Shown here: positions 58,204 through 64,000 of the stretch, piece after piece
Numbering within the stretch: the first letter of the stretch is position 1
Layout: each line of letters begins with the position of its first letter
DNA from: Burkholderia cepacia
Lineage (GTDB): Bacteria; Pseudomonadota; Gammaproteobacteria; Burkholderiales; Burkholderiaceae
Length of the DNA: 64,000 bases
Assembly: GCF_001718835.1 (NCBI RefSeq)
Contig: NZ_CP013443.1
Span: 2,108,001-2,172,000 of the forward strand
Direction: 5' to 3'
The notes under the pieces: generated by a model
Told to the model about the DNA's origin: nothing
The model's database searches: none
The model's input: only the letters and a program-made list of their open reading frames with translations
Program-made: the position numbers and the translations under genes

Positions 58204-59211
58204 TCACCCCGCCTGCAGCCCGCTGTTCGTCGCGCGCTGGCGCAGCAGCCCGAGCACCGCGTCGCAATACGGGGTCGGCACGTCGAGCTTGCGCCCGAGC
58301 TCGGGAAACACGCCGAGGATCGGCCCGATCTCGAGCGCGCGGCCCGCTTCGAAATCCTGCAGCATCGACGTCTTGAACGCACCGAGCTTGCGGGTCACCG
58401 CCATGCGCTCCGGCGCGCTCACGCCGGTATCCAGGCCGAGCTTCGCGCCGATCGCGGCCGCCTCCTCCATCATCCGCAGCGCGAGACCCTGCGTGAACGG
58501 GTCGTCGAGCAGCTGCTCGGCCGTCGACCCCGTCAGCGCACTCAGCGGATTCATGTTCATGTTGCCCCACAGCTTCGTCCAGATCTCGGCCCGGATCGCC
58601 GGCGTCGACTCGACGTCGAAACCGCCCGCCGCGAGCGCCGCGGCGAAGCGCGACGCAGCCGCATCGCGCGCCGGATCGGGCGCACCGACGATCAGCCGGT
58701 TGCCACGCCCGCGACGCACGACGCCCGGCGCGTCGGTACTCGACGACAGGTGGACGACGCACCCGATCGCCTGTGCGGGCGGCAGCGCCGCCGACACCGC
58801 GCCGGCCGGGTCGACCGCGTCGAGCGGCACGCCGTCGAGCGCCCCCTCGAGCCCGTGCGTGAACCACCACGGCAGCCCGTTCATCGCCGCGACGATTACG
58901 GTGTCCGGCCCGACCAGCGGCGCGATGCGCGCGGCCAGTGCCGGCAGTGCCTGTGCCTTCAGCGCGATCACCACATAGTCCTGCACGCCGAGCGCGGCCG
59001 CATCGTCGCTGGCGTCGATCGGGACTGACGACATCGCGCCCGTTTCGTCGATCACGCGCACGCCGTGCGCGTTCAGCGCGTCGAGCGTCGCGCCGCGCGC
59101 GTACGCGCTCACGGTCATCCCGGCCCGCGACAACGCGGCCGCGAGCAATCCGCCGATCGCGCCGACCCCGACCACCGCCGCGCGCACCGACCCTGAATTC
59201 GTGTCGTCCAT
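58204..59211 (-). CDS. 2-dehydropantoate 2-reductase family protein (PanE-like)
   Basis: 335 aa from the ATG at 59211, with AGGAGA upstream. The Rossmann motif is AAVVGVGAIGGLLAAALSRAG near residue 12. KAQALPALAARI and NGLPWWF mark the ketopantoate reductase fold, and the C-terminal domain has EIWTKLWGNMNMNPLSALTG. Many Burkholderia paralogues are of unknown substrate, so pantothenate synthesis is possible but unproven. Upstream in-frame codons are low-quality sequence. Confidence 0.88.
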   Translation of the reverse strand: MDDTNSGSVRAAVVGVGAIGGLLAAALSRAGMTVSAYARGATLDALNAHGVRVIDETGAMSSVPIDASDDAAALGVQDYVVIALKAQALPALAARIAPLVGPDTVIVAAMNGLPWWFTHGLEGALDGVPLDAVDPAGAVSAALPPAQAIGCVVHLSSSTDAPGVVRRGRGNRLIVGAPDPARDAAASRFAAALAAGGFDVESTPAIRAEIWTKLWGNMNMNPLSALTGSTAEQLLDDPFTQGLALRMMEEAAAIGAKLGLDTGVSAPERMAVTRKLGAFKTSMLQDFEAGRALEIGPILGVFPELGRKLDVPTPYCDAVLGLLRQRATNSGLQAG

Positions 59212-59252
59212 GATGATTTCCGTCTCCTGGGAGCTGACGAGCATAGCGCGAC

Positions 59253-59417
59253 ATGGTTGCACGCACAACCATCCCGATGCTGCACGGTCGTCGACGCGAT
59301 TACCATCCGCTGCGCGCCCGCCCGATGGGCTTCTGCCTGCTCGCGAACATCGCGATCGAGGCCGCGCGCGTGATGCACCGGCCCTTGCGCGATCCGTGCG
59401 GATGCGGTTTCCTGTGA
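59253..59417 (+). CDS. Possible small ORF (54 aa)
   Basis: Starts MVARTTIPMLHGRRRDYH and ends CGCGFL. It stops 6 nt before the next gene's ATG. Basic, with three Cys; no family recognised and no strong ribosome site. It may only be leader sequence. Confidence 0.3.
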   Translation: MVARTTIPMLHGRRRDYHPLRARPMGFCLLANIAIEAARVMHRPLRDPCGCGFL

Positions 59418-59423
59418 GTTTGC

Positions 59424-59669
59424 ATGAACAAGGCCACGAGCCGCATCCTTCCGATGAAACCCACCCCGCGCGAGCATGCGCGCCGCAGGCCGTCGAACCT
59501 GACGCTGAATATCGCCGCCATCCTGGTCGGCCTCGTGACGTTCGCGATCGGCGCGAGCTGGCTGATCTACAGCTGGATCGTCGACCGCGAAGCGCAGTAT
59601 TTCGCCATTCCGCTGGTGTTCTCGGTGCCGGTGATCGTCGCGGTCGCGGTGCGCAGCTTCTGGGATTAG
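59424..59669 (+). CDS. Small two-TM membrane protein
   Basis: 81 aa, unassigned. The basic N-terminus (KPTPREHARRRPSN) precedes two hydrophobic helices: residues about 27-52 (NIAAILVGLVTFAIGASWLI) and 60-77 (FAIPLVFSVPVIVAVAV). The inside-positive rule puts both ends in the cytoplasm. It is the last plus-strand gene before the unknown minus-strand cluster, and convergent with it across 31 bp. Confidence 0.6.
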   Translation: MNKATSRILPMKPTPREHARRRPSNLTLNIAAILVGLVTFAIGASWLIYSWIVDREAQYFAIPLVFSVPVIVAVAVRSFWD

Positions 59670-59700
59670 CGTCCCGGCAAGGCACGCAAATGCCTGCGCG

Positions 59701-60744
59701 TCATTCGACGACGGAACGGCCCACGACGCCGAACGCCAGCCGCGCAGGCTGCTCGCGCAGCACGCGGCGGCGCCGGCAATCGATCTCGGCCAGCGTCGGC
59801 CGCTGCCGCGGCGGCACGGCGCGGCGAATGCCGAAGATCTCCGCGAGATTCGCCTGCGGCTCATGCACCGGCATCAGCACGTCGGCGGGACCGGTCAGCA
59901 GCGGCGTCACGCCGGGGCCATGGCCGCTGACCGTGCTGTCGCCGTGCACGATGACGCCGATGGTCACGCGGCCCGCGCGATAGAGCGGGCCGCGCCGCGT
60001 GTCGGCGTCGGTAATCGCGACCATGTCGCCGAAACGCAGGCTGCCCAGCCGATAGCGCTCGCGCGTGAGCCGATCGGCAAGCTGGATGTCGTAGTCGCCG
60101 CGCCACGCGGTGTTCTTCCCGAGGCCCGAGCCCATCAGGCGCGCCGGCACGAGGTGCGTGACCGGCACGTGCAGGCGACCGTCGCGCGCCACGATGCCCC
60201 AGCGGCGCAGCAGGCGCGGCGCGCAGTTCAGCACCTCGACGCGCGCGCAGTCCGGCAGGCGCAGCCCCAGGCCGTGCGCGACGATCTGCACGCGGTCGCC
60301 GATCCGCAGTTGCATCAGCACCTCGCTCGGGAAGTCCACCAGCACGTGATTGACGCCGCCGTGCTTGCCGGTGACCAGCCCGACCTTGCCGCTGCAGGGC
60401 CCGCTGATCACGCGGGCCAGATTGCCGACGCACGCGGACGTGATCAGCGCGTTGTTGGGGCCGTCGCGCGGGCCGGTCACCTCGCGGCCGTTGTTGTGCA
60501 GCGCGACGCCGGGCTCCACGTGATCGCCGGCGAGGCCGACGCACAGATCGCCGATCCGCTTGTTCAGCGCGATGCCGCCGGTGCCGGGCAATACCCGCGC
60601 CACCCCGTCGTAGCCGATGCGATACGCCGACGCCTGGCCGACCGGATGCGCGATCTGGCCGGCGACCACGGTGGCGACCAGTTGGCCGGCATTGACACGT
60701 GGCCCGTTGCGGCCATCAGGTTGCGTGGACAGGCTGCGGCTCAT
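59701..60744 (-). CDS. DUF4438-like protein
   Basis: 347 aa from the ATG at 60744, after GGAGAG. It has a run of short Gly/Val-rich beta motifs: GTGGIALNKRIGDLCVGLAGDHVEPGV, GPNNALITSACVGNLA, CSGKVGLVTGKHGGVNHVLVDFP, and GDRVQIVAHGLGLRLPD, all of the DUF4438 kind as I remember it. ASITDADTRRGPLYRAG-like text (AITDADTRRGPLYRAG) and VIVHGDSTVSGHGPGV follow. DUF4438 has no established function. It is the last gene of a minus-strand cluster of four. Confidence 0.7.
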   Translation of the reverse strand: MSRSLSTQPDGRNGPRVNAGQLVATVVAGQIAHPVGQASAYRIGYDGVARVLPGTGGIALNKRIGDLCVGLAGDHVEPGVALHNNGREVTGPRDGPNNALITSACVGNLARVISGPCSGKVGLVTGKHGGVNHVLVDFPSEVLMQLRIGDRVQIVAHGLGLRLPDCARVEVLNCAPRLLRRWGIVARDGRLHVPVTHLVPARLMGSGLGKNTAWRGDYDIQLADRLTRERYRLGSLRFGDMVAITDADTRRGPLYRAGRVTIGVIVHGDSTVSGHGPGVTPLLTGPADVLMPVHEPQANLAEIFGIRRAVPPRQRPTLAEIDCRRRRVLREQPARLAFGVVGRSVVE

Positions 60745-60815
60745 CACGACTCTCCGATTGTGCGCGCCGGCGCGCCGCGCGGCGATCCCGGCCCGAGGCG
60801 GCACGGCGTTGTCGC

Positions 60816-61664
60816 TTACAGGTAGTACCACCATGCGCGCACGTCGTCCCACGGGTTCGCGGCATCGATCCGGGGCGCCGGCGCCAGCCCCTCTTCCGCG
60901 CGAGGCGGGACATGCGCCGCCGCCGCGACCATCGCCGGCACGACGTTCACGTGCAGCGCAACGAGCGGCGGGAGCTCCTGCGCCAGACTCGCCAGCCCCG
61001 CCGCTGCCAGCGCGTCGCGCAGCAACGCGCGCTCGGCGGCGAACAGCGACGCGGACCGCTCGGCCGGCAACGGATCGAGCAGCCGCGCGGGACGTCCGAG
61101 GCGCGCGAGCGCCTGCACCGGCCAGGGCTCGCGCTGCGCGACCGACGCCGTCAGCACCAGTGCGCCTTCCAGCGCCGCCGACAACGCGAGCGCGTCGACG
61201 CTGGCCTCGCGGGGACGCCAGCGCGACGGCCAGATGCCGGACACCGGGTCCTCGCCGGGCCGCAACCGTGCGGCCAGCGCTTCGGCCAATGCTTCGTAAT
61301 GCATCACGATCCCCGGGGCGGCGGCGCCATCCAGCTGCGATTCCGCGAGGTTGTCGCCGATCCAGCGCAACGGCCACGCGCTCGCATCGGTCGCGTCGCG
61401 CAGCGCGATCCACGCTTGCAGCACGTCCGCGAGCGGCCACGGCGCGTCGATATCGTCGTTTGGCGCCCCGGCCGCCAGGCCGGGCAGCAGCAGTTCGCTC
61501 GCGTCGATCACCTGCCAGAAGCTGCGCGTGAGCCACGGCTCCAGCACCCGCGACAGCCGCAACGCGAACGCCAGCCCGACGCGCGAGCCGAGCACCAGCG
61601 CGGGATCGAGCACGCAAGCAAGCTTGCGGCTTCGCACCGAGACCAGCATGTCGTCCGCGCGCAT
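60816..61664 (-). CDS. Uncharacterised protein (cluster gene 3)
   Basis: 282 aa, family not recognised. It begins MRADDMLVSVRSRKLACVLDPALVLG and is rich in Ala, Leu and Trp, largely helical by composition (VLQAWIALRDATDASAWPLRW, AEALAARLRPG). It ends AANPWDDVRAWWYYL with an aromatic tail. No signal peptide; some segments are hydrophobic (VGLAFALRLSRVLEPWL), but none is a clean TM helix. It starts 22 nt after the stop of the 61687-62775 gene, so the two are likely cotranscribed. Confidence 0.7.
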   Translation of the reverse strand: MRADDMLVSVRSRKLACVLDPALVLGSRVGLAFALRLSRVLEPWLTRSFWQVIDASELLLPGLAAGAPNDDIDAPWPLADVLQAWIALRDATDASAWPLRWIGDNLAESQLDGAAAPGIVMHYEALAEALAARLRPGEDPVSGIWPSRWRPREASVDALALSAALEGALVLTASVAQREPWPVQALARLGRPARLLDPLPAERSASLFAAERALLRDALAAAGLASLAQELPPLVALHVNVVPAMVAAAAHVPPRAEEGLAPAPRIDAANPWDDVRAWWYYL

Positions 61665-61686
61665 GGCCGCTCACCCGCGCACCGCG

Positions 61687-62775
61687 TCAGGCGCCGATCG
61701 CCTGCGGAACGCCCAGCACGCTCTTCAGCGCCGGGGTCACGCCGGGAAAGCCGCGGCCTTCCGGCGTCATCCGGTAGGCCGCGAGCCAGGCCTCGGCGTG
61801 CGCGCCCATCGGACGCACGACGTTCTGGAACAGGATCGGGTCGATCGCGGTCTTGAAGTCGTTGTCCGCGACGAACTGCAGCATCCGCCGCCCGCTCTCG
61901 GCCATCTTGGCGCGCTGCGACGGTTCGGCGACCCCGCCGAGATAGCGGTTCGACACGATCTCGACGACGTCCCACTTGGTGTTCGCGTCGAACGCCTTCT
62001 TGATGTCCGGCGAATCCAGCAGCTTGAGCACCTGGATCAGGTAATGCCCGGTCTCCATCGCCAGCGCGAAGATGTTGCCGTAGGTCGAGCGGTCCAGCGC
62101 GTAGCGCAGGTCCAGGCCGATGCGCTGGATCGTGCCGACGCTGCCGAACGGCCGCTGGTCGATCAGCTGGCCGCCGCGAATCACCTCGCCGATCAGCAGG
62201 TCGCGGAAGTACTGGCCGATGGCGACCACGAAGCCGACCATCTGCCGATGGAAATTGCGGTTGACGACCGCGCCGGCCGGCGCCTGCGCGTTGCCGTAGT
62301 TGAATGCGCGGCGATACGCGATCATCCGGTCGCTCTTCTTGTAGCGGATCGGCTGCCACTTCTCCAGCAGATACAGGCCGCGCGCGCCGGGGCCCCGCTG
62401 GATGCGCATCTTGCCGAGCCGGAACAGCCGCAGCAGGGTCTCCACCACTTCGAAGATCTTCATCCGTTCGTGCTGGTAGATGTAGTACAGCTCGGCCGCC
62501 GCGTGCAGCTGGCTGGGCACGATGGAATCGTCGAAATCCGGCTGCACGCGCGGATAGGCGATCTTGTCGAAGCCCACTTCGCCCTGGGGGCCGAGGCCCA
62601 GCAGGTCGAAGAACCCCGCATCGCCGCCGCCGTTCGGCTTGCCCAGCAGTTCGCCGAAGCGCTGTTCGAACTGGTTGGAGAAGGCTTCCCGCTGATCGGG
62701 CGGCAAGCTCGCCAGCTGTTCCTGCAGGAACGTGTCCCACAGGCGCTGGATCGTCTCGTTGGTCTGGAAGTTCAT
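61687..62775 (-). CDS. Uncharacterised protein (cluster gene 2)
   Basis: 362 aa, family not recognised. Strong AGGAG site before the ATG at 62775. It is helical and Arg/Gln/Phe rich: ETIQRLWDTFLQEQLASLPPDQREAFSNQFEQRFGELLG at the start, then AELYYIYQHERMKIFEVVETLLRLFRLGKMRIQRG (each in shorter blocks), VVNRNFHRQMVGFVVAIGQYF, and VVEIVSNRYLGG. Late Pro/Gly rich tail (RMTPEGRGFPGVTPALKSVLG). No enzyme motif, P-loop or signal seen. It could be a structural or scaffold protein, but this is only inference from composition. Confidence 0.75.
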   Translation of the reverse strand: MNFQTNETIQRLWDTFLQEQLASLPPDQREAFSNQFEQRFGELLGKPNGGGDAGFFDLLGLGPQGEVGFDKIAYPRVQPDFDDSIVPSQLHAAAELYYIYQHERMKIFEVVETLLRLFRLGKMRIQRGPGARGLYLLEKWQPIRYKKSDRMIAYRRAFNYGNAQAPAGAVVNRNFHRQMVGFVVAIGQYFRDLLIGEVIRGGQLIDQRPFGSVGTIQRIGLDLRYALDRSTYGNIFALAMETGHYLIQVLKLLDSPDIKKAFDANTKWDVVEIVSNRYLGGVAEPSQRAKMAESGRRMLQFVADNDFKTAIDPILFQNVVRPMGAHAEAWLAAYRMTPEGRGFPGVTPALKSVLGVPQAIGA

Positions 62776-62940
62776 GGCCTACTCCTGTGAGCGAAGTCGA
62801 TGCGCGGGACGGGTGACGGGTGGCGCATGCGGACGCCGCGGCTGCGACGACGGCTCGATGTTCCCAACGTTGCGCTGCGCGCTTGTCGGTCGACCGGCGG
62901 CACCGGCAACGCCGGCGCCGCCAGCGGCGAGCGCCTGCGA

Positions 62941-63984
62941 TCACTCCTTCTTGTACAGCTGCAGCACCTCGGAATTGATGCGGGCGATTTCGGCAAACGA
63001 GGTCTCGACATCCTGCGGGATGCGCGGAACAGGCGGATTCAGCCGATCGACGTGCGCGCCCTTGTCCACGAGCCACAGGCCGCCGTGCTGGAAGGCCGCG
63101 AGCACGCCGAGACTGGTGGTATCGACGTGGTCTCCCGAGAGCAATTGCATCAGGTTTGGATGCGGGTTCCCCACGGTTGCCTCCATGCCGCCGAAAACCT
63201 GGCTGATCGGCACGCAGCCGGACGCCATCTGCTCGACGATCGGCCGCCAGTTCTCGTCGGTCTGCACTTGCAACGCCAGTTCATGACGGAGTCGCGCTCG
63301 CGCCCCTGGCGGCACCGAGGTCCCAGTGCTGTCCGACCAGTTGCCGGAACCGAGCTCCCAGTAAGCAGAAAACCGGTTGGCGCCGCCGCCCTGCGGGATC
63401 AGCAACGCCTGCAGGTCGTCAAGTTGCTGGTCGACCCGCAACGTTTGCTCCGCACGCGTGGCGTTATCGTCGAACGAGCCGAGGTAAGTCAGCGCCGTAG
63501 GTGATTTGGCCCAGCTCCCCGGGTTCCTCGCCGCGTAAATCAGCAGGCCGCACGCCGCAGCACGCAACTCCGGATCCCCGAAGTCCTTCTCCCCGATCGC
63601 GTAGAGATCGATTGCGCGATCGATGTCGAACAGGATCTTGTCGAGGACGATCTGCGCCCTGACCACGTCGTCGCTGCACATGCAGCGCGTCAGGCAGTCG
63701 ATCGTGGACGCGAACTGGCCGCGCCGGTTGACCAGCTCGATCAGGCGGTTGTCGGCCCCGGACAACTGGGTCGAGCCGTAGAGACCGTACAGCAGCACCG
63801 TCGGCCGCGAAATGCGCAGCAGGCGGAATCCGCCGGAATGGTTGAAGCCGTCGATGAACAGCTGCAGCGCCTCCTGGAACGCGGCGAGGGCCGGCGACTG
63901 CGGACTCACCGCATGCAGCGTGATCTGCACGAAGCGCTCGAAGCGGTTGAGCGGCGCCCAGGCGGTCGCGCCGACGCGCCGCAT
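62941..63984 (-). CDS. Uncharacterised protein (cluster gene 1), possibly incomplete at the window edge
   Basis: At least 347 aa; the frame stays open to base 64000, so the ATG at 63984 may be internal. Family not recognised. Visible stretches: RFERFVQITLHAVSPQSPAL, FIDGFNHSGGFRLLRIS, STIDCLTRCMCSDDVVRAQIVLDKILFDIDRAIDLY (three Cys), and GVLAAFQHGGLWLVDKGAHVDRLNPPVP. Soluble, mixed alpha/beta by composition. Third positions look less GC-biased than in core genes. It ends 165 bp before the next gene in the cluster. Confidence 0.65.
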   Translation of the reverse strand: MRRVGATAWAPLNRFERFVQITLHAVSPQSPALAAFQEALQLFIDGFNHSGGFRLLRISRPTVLLYGLYGSTQLSGADNRLIELVNRRGQFASTIDCLTRCMCSDDVVRAQIVLDKILFDIDRAIDLYAIGEKDFGDPELRAAACGLLIYAARNPGSWAKSPTALTYLGSFDDNATRAEQTLRVDQQLDDLQALLIPQGGGANRFSAYWELGSGNWSDSTGTSVPPGARARLRHELALQVQTDENWRPIVEQMASGCVPISQVFGGMEATVGNPHPNLMQLLSGDHVDTTSLGVLAAFQHGGLWLVDKGAHVDRLNPPVPRIPQDVETSFAEIARINSEVLQLYKKE

Positions 63985-64000
63985 GCCGCTCGTCGAGCCG

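Overview
The window looks like a chromosomal segment of a Burkholderia cepacia complex-like betaproteobacterium. I base this on the very high GC with G/C-ending codons, the gene families, and neighbourhoods I associate with that group: gcl-hyi-glxR beside a LysR gene, mltG-tmk-holB-tatD, msrB-yciB-bolA-ppiC, and tig-clpP-clpX-lon-tRNAs-ppiD. No species call is possible by eye. Most of the window is ordinary core chromosome. The accessory features are one IS110-family insertion sequence and an unrecognised gene cluster at the right edge.

Layout. 0.2-4.9 kb: a LysR regulator divergent from the glyoxylate-to-glycerate operon gcl-hyi-glxR. 5.3-13.9 kb: kbp-like BON/LysM protein, asparaginase, PsiF-repeat protein, a two-TM protein, a SYLF lipoprotein, a glycosyltransferase, a RecF-like ATPase, an MscS channel, an orphan Rap1a/Tai-like protein and a secreted ankyrin protein. 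13.9-17.5 kb (minus): tatD, holB, tmk, mltG. 17.5-23.5 kb: ygfZ, an NRDE protein, small enzymes, a thioesterase/Dabb pair and a Cys-rich protein. 23.5-31.1 kb (minus): diguanylate cyclase, thiolase, pncA, FadJ-like trifunctional enzyme and acyl-CoA ligase (beta-oxidation). 31.2-35.1 kb (plus): selO, msrB, yciB, bolA-family, PpiC. 35.1-39.7 kb (minus): GNAT gene and purL. 40.0-46.1 kb: DAO-type oxidoreductase, nnrD/E, pgi, then the ybbA-like/tesA pair. 46.1-47.5 kb: the IS element, sitting in the tesA/ppiD terminator region. 47.5-56.2 kb (minus): ppiD, tRNA-Asp, tRNA-Val, lon, clpX, clpP, tig, which together form a protein quality-control block. 56.5-59.7 kb: a frameshifted glycerate kinase, a MarR regulator, a PanE-like reductase and a small membrane protein. 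59.7-64.0 kb (minus): a DUF4438-like protein and three proteins I do not recognise; the cluster runs off the window.

How genes work together. Gcl, Hyi and GlxR turn two glyoxylates into glycerate. The kinase that would feed glycerate into glycolysis is encoded 52 kb away and is interrupted by a -4/+4 pair of frameshifts. The thiolase, FadJ-like enzyme and acyl-CoA ligase cover acyl-CoA activation and oxidation, and a palindrome overlaps the promoter in front of the FadJ-like gene.

Most notable observations: the unknown cluster at 59.7-64 kb; the tandemly duplicated GGDEF signature in the diguanylate cyclase; the compensating 4-nt indels in the glycerate kinase; and the IS1111-type element, whose long 3' non-coding end can fold like a guide RNA and which carries CT cores at both ends.
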